Below are positions 57,064-64,000 of a DNA stretch of 64,000 bases, piece after piece (the first letter of the stretch is position 1; each line of letters begins with the position of its first letter). The position numbers and the translations under genes were made by a program. The DNA is from Loktanella sp. 5RATIMAR09 (GTDB lineage Bacteria > Pseudomonadota > Alphaproteobacteria > Rhodobacterales > Rhodobacteraceae): the NCBI RefSeq assembly GCF_001419985.1, contig NZ_LJAL01000001.1, positions 434,001 to 498,000 on the forward strand. Direction: 5' to 3'. Under the pieces are notes generated by a model. It saw nothing but the letters and a program-made list of their open reading frames with translations. It searched no databases and was not told where the DNA came from.

Positions 57064-57971
57064 TGACACTGATCTGCCTCGTCGGGATCGGCAAAATTGC
57101 TGTCGATCAACATGTACCTGCGATCGGCGGGAGCGACGATTGGGAACTCGCTGCAACGGTCAGCCGTGCAGGGACAGTTGATGGTGTGCAATCCTTCACC
57201 GATTTTGACCACGTGCTGGCCGAGCGGCCCGATATCCCCGTGATTTCGCTCTGTCTGCCGCCAGTACCGCGCTACGATTATGCGGCCAAGGCAATCGCAG
57301 CGGGGCGGCATGTGATGCTGGAAAAACCCCCCGGTGCGACATTGGCCGAGGTGTACGCCTTGGCCGATATGGCCCGCGTGGCGGGTGTTTCGCTTTATAC
57401 GACGTGGCACAGCCGGATGGCGAAGGGTGTTGCCCCAGCCAAGGCATGGCTTGCGGACAAAACCGTCACCGGCGCGCACATCTGCTGGAAAGAGGACGTG
57501 CGCCGCTGGCATCCGGGGCAGGACTGGGTCTTTGCGCCCGGCGGGATGGGTGTTTTTGATCCCGGCAGTAATGCGCTGTCGATCATCACTGAAATCCTGC
57601 CGGTGCCGATCCACTTGCGCGCGGCTGATCTGTTTTTTCCCGAAAACCGTGACACACCGATTGCCGCGCATATGCAGTGGACGCAGAACGTGACGGGTGA
57701 TTTTGACTGGCGTCAGGAAGGCCCGCAAAGCTGGGATATTACGGTCGAGACAACGGACGGCACACTCTCACTCCATGACGGCGGCGCGCGGCTGGTGATT
57801 GATGGTAACGAGGTCGCGGCGGGGGCGGATCGCGAGTACCCCGCGCTCTATGACCGGATGGCGGAATTGGTCAAAACCAGTGCATCCGAGGTGGATCTGT
57901 CACCGATGCTGCATGTCGCGGATGCGCTGACACTCGGCAAACGCAATGTGGTCGCACCGTTCCACTTTTAG
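57063..57971 (+). CDS. Gfo/Idh/MocA-family aldose 1-dehydrogenase
   Basis: A 302-residue NAD(P)-dependent oxidoreductase: LVGIGKIAVDQHVPAIGG for nucleotide binding and VMLEKPPGATL with the catalytic-type EKP motif. The domain resembles D-galactose/L-arabinose 1-dehydrogenase, which oxidises the sugar to an aldonolactone. ATG 57063 overlaps the dehydratase stop (TGATG), so they form an operon for an oxidative sugar route. Exact sugar unresolved. Confidence 0.82.
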   Translation: MTLICLVGIGKIAVDQHVPAIGGSDDWELAATVSRAGTVDGVQSFTDFDHVLAERPDIPVISLCLPPVPRYDYAAKAIAAGRHVMLEKPPGATLAEVYALADMARVAGVSLYTTWHSRMAKGVAPAKAWLADKTVTGAHICWKEDVRRWHPGQDWVFAPGGMGVFDPGSNALSIITEILPVPIHLRAADLFFPENRDTPIAAHMQWTQNVTGDFDWRQEGPQSWDITVETTDGTLSLHDGGARLVIDGNEVAAGADREYPALYDRMAELVKTSASEVDLSPMLHVADALTLGKRNVVAPFHF

Positions 57972-58068
57972 CCTAACAATATGATTTTCCATGTCTAATC
58001 AAACTTCCGCCGGAGGCATCCTGTCCGCGCGAAAGACGCCTTGGGCTGTTTTCACAAACTGCCAAAAA

Positions 58069-58084
58069 TTTACCATTTGATAAA
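58069..58084. promoter_or_regulatory. Candidate RutR-type site upstream of preT
   Basis: TTTACCATTTGATAAA matches the TTGACCA-NN-TGGTCAA consensus at 11 of 14 defined positions, 51 bases before the preT ATG. The match is imperfect, so binding of the RutR-like regulator encoded nearby is only suggested. Confidence 0.45.
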
Positions 58085-58134
58085 AAATAAAACTGTGGCA
58101 GGCTGGCTGAAGGAAGCCACTTCAGGATTGCACC

Positions 58135-59469
58135 ATGTCCAGCCCCATGACCCCCGGTATTACAGCGGCTCGTTTGCCCGCCGCCGAGCTTGCGAAGAAC
58201 TTTGGCGATTTGCATGCGCCCTTTGCGCCCCATGAAGCGGCGGTTGCCGCCGACCGCTGTTATTTTTGTCATGACGCGCCTTGTATCACTGCATGCCCCA
58301 CAGACATCGACATTCCGCTTTTCATCCGCCAGATCAGCACCGGCACGCCCGAGGCGGCGGCCAAAACGATCTTCGACCAGAACATCCTCGGCGGTATGTG
58401 CGCCCGCGTTTGCCCGACTGAAGACCTGTGTGAACAGGCCTGCGTGCGCGAATTGGCTGAGGGCAAACCTGTTGAGATTGGCAGGCTCCAGCGGCATGCC
58501 ACCGATATACTGATGGCCAAACAGCGCCATCCCTATGATCGTGCGCCTGAAACTGGCAAGAAAGTTGCGGTTGTCGGTGCCGGGCCTGCGGGTCTGGCTT
58601 GCGCGCATCGGCTTGCAATGCATGGCCATGACGTGACGATCTATGATGCTGCGGCCAAGGCAGGCGGGCTGAACGAATTCGGGATTGCCGCCTATAAATC
58701 AACCGACGATTTTGCCGCGCGCGAGGTGGATTGGCTCTTGGGCATTGGCGGGATCACTGTGCAAACGGGGGTACGCTTGGGCGAGGGTATTTCGCTTGGC
58801 GGTCTGAGCGAGAGCTATGATGCTGTTTTCCTCGGTGTGGGCCTTGGCGGTGTGAATGCGCTGGGCAGTGAGGGCGAGGACAAGGACGGTGTCCGCGATG
58901 CCGTCGATTTTATCAAAGAGCTGCGACAGGCCAGTGATTTGGCCGCGCTACCTGTGGGACGCGATGTGGTTGTGATCGGGGGCGGCATGACCGCCGTTGA
59001 TGCCGCCGTGCAATCAAAACTGCTGGGCGCGCAGAACGTCACGATTGCCTATCGGCGCGGACGTGAAGCGATGAGTGCGAGCACCTATGAACAGGATCTG
59101 GCGGCGTCCAAAGGCGTGCGCCTGATGTTCAATGCCCAGCCGGTTGCCATTCACGGCAATGGTGCGGTGCGCGAGATCGAACTGGAATATACAGCGGACG
59201 ACGGCTCTGGGTTGAAAGGCACTGGCGAAACCGTGCGCCTGCGCGCCGATCAGGTGTTCAAGGCGATCGGACAGACGCTCACCACCGACGGCGGGCTGTC
59301 GCTGGCGGGTCGCAAGATTGCTGTGACAGGCGCGGGCCGGACAAGCCATTCAGGCGTTTGGGCCGGTGGTGATTGTGCAAGTGGCGGTGATGACCTGACG
59401 GTCACAGCCGTCGCGGAAGGCCGCGATGCGGCGATGGATATTCATGCAACCTTGATGGGGAGCAACTAA
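58135..59469 (+). CDS. preT: Dihydropyrimidine dehydrogenase (NAD+) subunit PreT
   Basis: A 444-residue flavoprotein of the PreT/PydX type. N-terminal Fe-S motifs (CYFCHDAPCITACPTDIDIP, later ARVCPTEDLCEQACVRE) precede an FAD motif GAGPAGLACAHRL near residue 147 and an NAD-binding GGGMTAVDAAVQ. With PreA it reduces uracil and thymine to dihydro forms, the first step of reductive pyrimidine catabolism. It lies one base before preA. Confidence 0.92.
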   Translation: MSSPMTPGITAARLPAAELAKNFGDLHAPFAPHEAAVAADRCYFCHDAPCITACPTDIDIPLFIRQISTGTPEAAAKTIFDQNILGGMCARVCPTEDLCEQACVRELAEGKPVEIGRLQRHATDILMAKQRHPYDRAPETGKKVAVVGAGPAGLACAHRLAMHGHDVTIYDAAAKAGGLNEFGIAAYKSTDDFAAREVDWLLGIGGITVQTGVRLGEGISLGGLSESYDAVFLGVGLGGVNALGSEGEDKDGVRDAVDFIKELRQASDLAALPVGRDVVVIGGGMTAVDAAVQSKLLGAQNVTIAYRRGREAMSASTYEQDLAASKGVRLMFNAQPVAIHGNGAVREIELEYTADDGSGLKGTGETVRLRADQVFKAIGQTLTTDGGLSLAGRKIAVTGAGRTSHSGVWAGGDCASGGDDLTVTAVAEGRDAAMDIHATLMGSN

Positions 59470-59470
59470 A

Positions 59471-60775
59471 ATGGCTGATCTGACAACAAATTTTCTGGGC
59501 ATCAAATCCCCCAATCCGTTCTGGCTGGCCTCGGCCCCGCCGACCGACAAGGAATACAACGTCCGCCGTGCGTTCGAGGCCGGATGGGGTGGTGTCGTGT
59601 GGAAAACGCTGGGGTCCGAAGGGCCGCCCGTTGTGAACGTCAATGGCCCGCGCTACGGCGCGATTTACGGCGCGGACCGGCGGTTGCTGGGCCTGAACAA
59701 CATTGAGTTGATCACAGATCGCCCCTTGGAAGTGAACCTCGAAGAGATCTCCCGCGTGAAGGCCGACTATCCGGACCGCGCGATGATCGTGTCGATCATG
59801 GTGCCGTGTGAAGAACAGGCCTGGAAAGACATCCTCCCCCGCGTGGCAGCCACTGGTGCAGATGGGATCGAGCTGAACTTTGGCTGCCCGCATGGGATGA
59901 GCGAACGGGGCATGGGTGCGGCTGTGGGGCAGGTGCCCGAATACATCGAAATGGTGACGCGCTGGTGCAAGCAGTATTACGACAAACCGGTGATCGTGAA
60001 ACTGACGCCGAACATCACCGATGTGCGCAAACCCGCGGCCGCCGCGATGCGTGGCGGGGCCGATGCCGTCAGCCTGATCAACACGATCAATTCCATCACC
60101 TCTGTGAACCTCGACACCATGTCGCCCGAGCCGTCGATTGACGGCAAAGGATCACACGGCGGCTATTGCGGGCCAGCGGTCAAGCCGATTGCCATGTCGA
60201 TGGTGTCCGAGATTGCGCGCAATCCTGAAACCCATGGTTTGCCGATCAGTGGCATTGGCGGCGTAACCACGTGGCGCGATGCAGCTGAATTTATCAGCCT
60301 TGGCTGCGGCAACGTTCAGGTCTGTACGGCGGCGATGACCTATGGGTTCAAGATTGTGCAGGAAATGATCAGTGGCCTGTCACAATGGATGGATGAGAAG
60401 GGGTATACATCCGTGGAAGAGGTCGTCGGGCGTGCTGTGCCGAACGTCACCGATTGGCAATATCTGAACCTCAACTACGTGGCCAAAGCCAAGATCAATC
60501 AGGACGATTGCATCAAGTGCGGGCGCTGCTATGCGGCCTGCGAAGATACCAGCCATCAAGCGATTGCCATGTCAGAGGACCGCACATTCACCGTGATCGA
60601 CGAGGAATGTGTGGCCTGCAATCTTTGTGTTGATGTCTGCCCCGTGGAGAACTGCATCACGATGGAAGCGATGCAGCCGGGTCAAGTTGATCCGCGCACT
60701 GGTAAGGTGGTCGAGAAGGAATACGCGAACTGGACGACGCACCCCAACAATCCGGGTGCTGTTGCGGCGGAATAG
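59471..60775 (+). CDS. preA: Dihydropyrimidine dehydrogenase (NAD+) subunit PreA
   Basis: A 434-residue subunit with an N-terminal dihydroorotate-dehydrogenase-like FMN barrel (1-310; SVNLDTMSPEPSIDGKGSHG, GIGGVTTWRDAAEF) and a C-terminal pair of ferredoxin motifs (CIKCGRCYAAC, CVACNLCVDVCPVENC). It binds the pyrimidine and works with PreT. It follows preT by one base, so the pair is one operon. Confidence 0.93.
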   Translation: MADLTTNFLGIKSPNPFWLASAPPTDKEYNVRRAFEAGWGGVVWKTLGSEGPPVVNVNGPRYGAIYGADRRLLGLNNIELITDRPLEVNLEEISRVKADYPDRAMIVSIMVPCEEQAWKDILPRVAATGADGIELNFGCPHGMSERGMGAAVGQVPEYIEMVTRWCKQYYDKPVIVKLTPNITDVRKPAAAAMRGGADAVSLINTINSITSVNLDTMSPEPSIDGKGSHGGYCGPAVKPIAMSMVSEIARNPETHGLPISGIGGVTTWRDAAEFISLGCGNVQVCTAAMTYGFKIVQEMISGLSQWMDEKGYTSVEEVVGRAVPNVTDWQYLNLNYVAKAKINQDDCIKCGRCYAACEDTSHQAIAMSEDRTFTVIDEECVACNLCVDVCPVENCITMEAMQPGQVDPRTGKVVEKEYANWTTHPNNPGAVAAE

Positions 60776-60824
60776 GGAACCACTGCCAACATTTGCGTGT
60801 TGATCCTGCAAAGGAGACACGAAA

Positions 60825-61088
60825 ATGACCAAAGATCATGGCCCTTCGATCAAGGATGACGAAACTTACGAAGCGCTACGCGAAGATGGCGCTTCGAAGG
60901 AAAAGGCGGCAAGGATCGCCAACGCAAAGGCAAACGATGACCAGTCGCCTTCGGAGAAAGGGGGCAAACAGCCACCCTATGAGGACTGGACGCGCGATGC
61001 GCTGTATGAGCGGGCGCAGGAACTGGAAATTGAGGGGCGCAGCGATATGAAGAAAGACGAGTTGATCACTGCGTTGCGCAACCACTGA
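60825..61088 (+). CDS. Small DUF7218/Rho N-terminal domain protein
   Basis: An 87-residue hydrophilic protein: first half MTKDHGPSIKDDETYEALRE then DGASKEKAARIANAKAN matches the DUF7218 type, and the second half WTRDALYERAQELEIEGRSD ending MKKDELITALRNH is a SAP/Rho-N-like motif found in nucleic-acid or stress proteins. AAAGGAGACAC precedes the ATG and a strong terminator follows, so it is a genuine single gene. Function unknown. Confidence 0.72.
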   Translation: MTKDHGPSIKDDETYEALREDGASKEKAARIANAKANDDQSPSEKGGKQPPYEDWTRDALYERAQELEIEGRSDMKKDELITALRNH

Positions 61089-61093
61089 AAGTC

Positions 61094-61125
61094 AAAAAAG
61101 GCCGCCCGAATGAGGCGGCCTTTTT
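61094..61125. terminator. Bidirectional rho-independent terminator
   Basis: AAAAAAGGCCGCC-CGAATGA-GGCGGCCTTTTT: a perfect GGCCGCC stem with an A-run and a T-run, between the DUF7218 gene (stop 61088) and the reductase gene (stop 61132), so it ends both transcripts. Confidence 0.88.
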
Positions 61126-61131
61126 GCTGTT

Positions 61132-61800
61132 TTACCAGCCATCTTCGGTGATGATATTCTTGTCCGCGACGCCCATGGACCTCAGCGCATCCCGCACGTC
61201 GTCCACCATCGCGCCCGGTCCGCAGATGTAGAAAGGTTGCTCTGTTTCATCGACCAGTTCCTGCAGGAGTGATTTGTCGACCCGGTCTGCGCGGACATCA
61301 GACTGCTCTGCCTTGTCGACAACGAATGTCTCGGCAACATTCGGCATGGATTGCCACATCTCCTTGAGAATGATGTCGTCCTCGGACTTGTTGGCAAAGA
61401 TCAACTGCGCCTGTCCCTCGCCCTCCTGCTGCTGTTTGCGCAGGATTGAAATGAACGGTGTGATGCCCGCGCCACCGGCAATGAACACGCCCGGACCGTG
61501 GTCGGTGATCGCACCAAAGGGCGGCGTTGCTTTGACCTGATCGGTCATGCCGAGGTTTGGGATTTCGGCGGTCACACCTTCATGGTCAGGATAGGATTTG
61601 ATGACAAATTCCAGATGTTTGTCGCTTGGGCGCGACGTCATCGTAAACGGGCGGCCCTCGTCCCTCAGACCATCCTTTTGGATCGCAAGCTCCGTCGCCT
61701 GCCCAGCCTCGAAATCGAACCCCTCGGGGCGGTTGAAAGTCAGTTTGTGGGTGTCAGGGGTAACGGCTTCGATCTCTTGCAGCGTCAATGTATAGGTCAT
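61132..61800 (-). CDS. FAD-binding oxidoreductase (ferredoxin/flavodoxin reductase type)
   Basis: A 222-residue NAD(P)H reductase. The FAD domain has GRPFTMTSRPSDKHLEFVIKSYPDHEGVT and the nucleotide domain GVFIAGGAGITPFISILR and FYICGPGAMVDDVRDAL. There is no Fe-S domain, so it would serve a separate electron partner. The partner is unknown. It lies between the DUF7218 gene and the TetR-type gene, leftward with the latter. Confidence 0.85.
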   Translation of the reverse strand: MTYTLTLQEIEAVTPDTHKLTFNRPEGFDFEAGQATELAIQKDGLRDEGRPFTMTSRPSDKHLEFVIKSYPDHEGVTAEIPNLGMTDQVKATPPFGAITDHGPGVFIAGGAGITPFISILRKQQQEGEGQAQLIFANKSEDDIILKEMWQSMPNVAETFVVDKAEQSDVRADRVDKSLLQELVDETEQPFYICGPGAMVDDVRDALRSMGVADKNIITEDGW

Positions 61801-61840
61801 GTGTAATCCTCTCTTTGCGGGTTCAACACATGAACCGTGG

Positions 61841-62449
61841 TTAGGGTTCCACTTTCAGCATGCGTTGAAAAAGGTGATCCAGATGCGTGGCGGCATCGGG
61901 GAAAGGATCGCGCCCCCCCAAAACGGCCCGCACTTGCACGTCGAAATCGGCGTAGTGCTGTGTCAGCGCCCAGATCGAGAAAATCAGATGATGCGGGTCT
62001 ATTGCGGCGATCTTCCCGTCATCTGCCCATGCTTTGATGATTTCAGCCTTTTGATCCACCAGCCGCTTGAGGTCGGATTTCAGAATCTCTTCGATCCGCG
62101 GTGCGCCTTGCAAAATCTCGTTTGCAAAAAGACGGCTCTCGCGGGGGAAATCACGGCTCATCGCCAGTTTGCGCTGTGCGTAGGCCATGATTTCGGTGAT
62201 CGGATCGCCTGACCCGTCAAGTGCCTTGAGCGGGTCAAGCCATGTTTCCAGAAGGCGCTCGAGCAGGGCGCTATGAATGGCCTCTTTCGACGGAAAATAG
62301 TAGAGCAGGTTCGGCTTGGACAGTCCCGCCGCATCGGCGATCTGATCCAGCGTTGCCCCTCTGAACCCGTACTGCGAAAAGATATCCAGACCGGCAGAAA
62401 GGATCGCGGCGCGATTGCGTTTCTGGATGCGGGTGGGGGCTTTGGTCAT
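61841..62449 (-). CDS. rutR: TetR-family regulator, RutR-like
   Basis: A 202-residue TetR-type regulator: N-terminal HTH (IFSQYGFRGATLDQIADAAG, LSKPNLLYYFPSKEAIHSAL) and a C-terminal ligand domain resembling RutR (DFPRESRLFANEILQGAPRI). RutR senses uracil or thymine and controls pyrimidine utilisation. A perfect RutR-type palindrome lies in the divergent promoter region ahead of the carbamoyl-amidohydrolase gene, and another weaker one before preT. Confidence 0.88.
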   Translation of the reverse strand: MTKAPTRIQKRNRAAILSAGLDIFSQYGFRGATLDQIADAAGLSKPNLLYYFPSKEAIHSALLERLLETWLDPLKALDGSGDPITEIMAYAQRKLAMSRDFPRESRLFANEILQGAPRIEEILKSDLKRLVDQKAEIIKAWADDGKIAAIDPHHLIFSIWALTQHYADFDVQVRAVLGGRDPFPDAATHLDHLFQRMLKVEP

Positions 62450-62575
62450 GCCAATCCTTTGCTTAAAATGCAGGCGGAAATCGGGTGAAATTACCCTTTT
62501 GTGCCTGCAATGGTTGCATCTGCCTGTATTTCGCGCCGAGAACTTGACTGACGTATTCTCTCTGTTAGCGTTCTT

Positions 62576-62591
62576 TTGACCAGTTGGTCAA
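62576..62591. promoter_or_regulatory. RutR operator upstream of the amidohydrolase gene
   Basis: TTGACCAGTTGGTCAA is an exact match to the RutR consensus TTGACCANNTGGTCAA and is a perfect palindrome. It lies 20 bases before the ATG at 62612 and 127 bases from the divergent rutR start, about 30 bases after a possible -35 (TTGACT). Repression by RutR without pyrimidines is the natural reading. Confidence 0.88.
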
Positions 62592-62611
62592 ACCAGAACG
62601 AAGGAGCCCCC

Positions 62612-63862
62612 ATGCCAGCCCCCGGTGAAAACCTGCGTATCAACGGTGAACGGCTGTGGGACAGCCTGATGGAAATGGCCAAGATCGGACCCGGCGTTGC
62701 AGGCGGGAACAACCGCCAGACGTTGACCGACGAGGATAGCGAGGGTCGCCACCTGTTCCAGAAATGGTGCGAGGCGGCGGGTTGCACGATGGGTGTTGAT
62801 GAGATCGGCAACATGTTCGCGCGGCGTGAGGGGACGGACCCGGATGCGCTGCCGGTTTATGTGGGCTCGCATTTGGACACGCAGCCAACGGGCGGCAAAT
62901 ATGATGGTGTTCTGGGCGTACTGGGCGGCCTTGAGATTCTGCGCACCCTCAATGACCTTGATATCAAGACCAAACACCCGATTGTGGTGACCAACTGGAC
63001 GAATGAAGAAGGCACACGCTATGCCCCTGCGATGCTCGCCTCTGGTGTGTTTGCGGGCAAGCATACGCTGGAATGGGCGAATGACCGGGTTGATGCGGAC
63101 GGCAAGCGCTTTGGCGATGAATTGGAGCGGATCGGTTGGAAGGGCGATGAAAAGGTCGGTGACCGCAAGATGCATGCGTTCTTTGAGTTGCACATCGAAC
63201 AAGGGCCGATTTTGGAGGCTGAAGGCAAGGATATTGGCGTCGTCACCCACGGCCAAGGCCTGCGCTGGATTGAATGTACGGTGACGGGCAAGGAAAGCCA
63301 TACTGGTTCAACCCCCATGCATATGCGCAAGAACGCGGGCCGTGGTTTGGCGCTGGTCACAGAACTGGTGCATGAGATTGCGATGAAGAACCAACCCAAT
63401 GCGGTGGGGGCGATCGGGCATATCGACGTCTACCCGAACTCGCGCAACATCATCCCCGGCAAGGTTGTCTTTACCGTCGATATGCGGACGCATCTGCTCG
63501 ATAAACTCAACGGCATGGTGGCGGAATTCAACGAACGCGCACCGAAGCTGTGTGAAGAGATCGGGCTGGAATTTTCCTGCGAAATCGTCGGCCAGTTCGA
63601 CCCGCCCGCCTTTGATGAGGGCTGTGTGAAGGCCGTGCGCGATGCGGCCGAGCGGTTGGGCTATAGCCACATGGATATCGTATCGGGCGCAGGGCACGAT
63701 GCCTGCTGGATCAATGATATTTATCCGACCGCGATGGTGATGTGCCCTTGTGTGGACGGGCTGAGCCACAACGAGGCGGAAGAGATTTCACCGGAATGGG
63801 CGGCCGCGGGAACGGATGTGCTGTTTCATGCGGTTGTCGAGACGGCGGAGATTGTTGGGTGA
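62612..63862 (+). CDS. N-carbamoyl-beta-alanine amidohydrolase-like zinc hydrolase
   Basis: A 416-residue M20-family metallohydrolase. Zinc-site motifs VGSHLDTQPTGGKYDGVLGV, TNWTNEEGTRYAPAM (catalytic Glu pair), FFELHIEQGPILEAEG and SGAGHDACWINDIYPTAM are present. It most likely is beta-ureidopropionase (PydC), the third step of reductive pyrimidine degradation, releasing beta-alanine, CO2 and ammonia; hydantoinase-linked L-carbamoylase is an alternative. AAGGAGCCCCC precedes the ATG. The RutR box ahead supports the pyrimidine role. Confidence 0.87.
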   Translation: MPAPGENLRINGERLWDSLMEMAKIGPGVAGGNNRQTLTDEDSEGRHLFQKWCEAAGCTMGVDEIGNMFARREGTDPDALPVYVGSHLDTQPTGGKYDGVLGVLGGLEILRTLNDLDIKTKHPIVVTNWTNEEGTRYAPAMLASGVFAGKHTLEWANDRVDADGKRFGDELERIGWKGDEKVGDRKMHAFFELHIEQGPILEAEGKDIGVVTHGQGLRWIECTVTGKESHTGSTPMHMRKNAGRGLALVTELVHEIAMKNQPNAVGAIGHIDVYPNSRNIIPGKVVFTVDMRTHLLDKLNGMVAEFNERAPKLCEEIGLEFSCEIVGQFDPPAFDEGCVKAVRDAAERLGYSHMDIVSGAGHDACWINDIYPTAMVMCPCVDGLSHNEAEEISPEWAAAGTDVLFHAVVETAEIVG

Positions 63863-63886
63863 GGGTTGCGATTGATCCCGACGCAG

Positions 63887-63945
63887 TCCCAGACTTGATC
63901 CGGGGCCTCTTGCCACAACGTGGAGGTCCCGGATCAAGTCCGGGA
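63887..63945. repeat. REP-like inverted repeat at the right edge
   Basis: Arm GTCCCAGACTTGATCCGGGG followed by CCTC (63886-63909) and arm GAGGTCCCGGATCAAGTCCG followed by GGA (63923-63945) are mostly complementary around a 13-base spacer. The sequence TCCCGGATCAAGTCCGGGA is a well-known dispersed palindrome type in alphaproteobacterial genomes. It could fold into a cruciform or an mRNA 3' hairpin after the amidohydrolase gene. Confidence 0.7.
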
Positions 63946-64000
63946 TTGCATTGGCGTTTTGTTAACCAAGGCTGCGCAACAGTGGATAATGGCTTTCTAC

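Overview
The window is chromosomal DNA of an alphaproteobacterium of the Rhodobacteraceae (roseobacter group). Pointers are the norCBQD/nnrS/nnrU layout, a petP/petR-like regulator pair, fzlA, DUF6494/DUF6505/DUF6522/DUF6455 small proteins, a reductive pyrimidine pathway with a RutR-type regulator, and the intergenic repeats. No exact genus is claimed. Most of the window is ordinary, densely packed coding sequence.

Region 1 (about 0.4-7.1 kb): a large multi-cluster Fe-S protein, a DUF6494 protein, an Mrp/ApbC-type Fe-S carrier, a lipoate/biotin-ligase-like protein and a DUF6505 protein run rightwards. They meet a leftward tungstate ABC transporter (tupBCA). Together they suggest accessory functions for a tungsten or molybdenum enzyme such as formate dehydrogenase, which is not in the window. 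Region 2 (7.1-23.6 kb) is an anaerobic-respiration island. It holds an IS3 relic, an NsrR-like Rrf2 regulator, DUF2478, a hemerythrin protein, ubiTUV (O2-independent ubiquinone synthesis), hemN, a nine-gene leftward operon norCBQD-x-x-DUF6522-nnrS-nnrU, an Nnr-type Crp/Fnr regulator, pseudoazurin, nirK and nirV. It encodes nitrite to NO to N2O reduction plus quinone and heme supply without oxygen. Three Nnr-type palindromes sit at the expected promoters. Region 3 (23.6-26.6 kb) is eroded DNA with three DUF6455 genes, a flavodoxin gene, wrecks of a CBS-domain gene and an iron alcohol dehydrogenase, and a tRNA-Leu(CAG).

Region 4 (26.7-50.7 kb) is mostly housekeeping: an NDUFA9-like SDR, uppP, gltD, two tandem secreted paralogues, gltB, mtgA, fzlA, queG, a PQQ-type sugar dehydrogenase, a desaturase, a DMT transporter, ilvE, the petP/petR-like pair, a histone-deacetylase-like amidohydrolase, xseB-ispA-dxs. 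Region 5 (50.7-54.4 kb) holds the most unusual gene: a secreted protein in which an almost perfect eukaryotic ubiquitin follows directly after the signal peptide and is fused to an autotransporter-type outer-membrane beta-barrel. Its last three residues are VDD instead of RGG. A BacNav-type sodium channel gene and an AIG1/FAR-17a-like membrane protein follow.

Region 6 (54.5-64 kb) is catabolic: a class II aldolase, a sugar-acid dehydratase with a sugar 1-dehydrogenase (oxidative pentose/galactose route), and pyrimidine degradation (preT, preA, a RutR-like regulator, a carbamoyl-amidohydrolase). A perfect RutR-type palindrome lies in front of the last gene.
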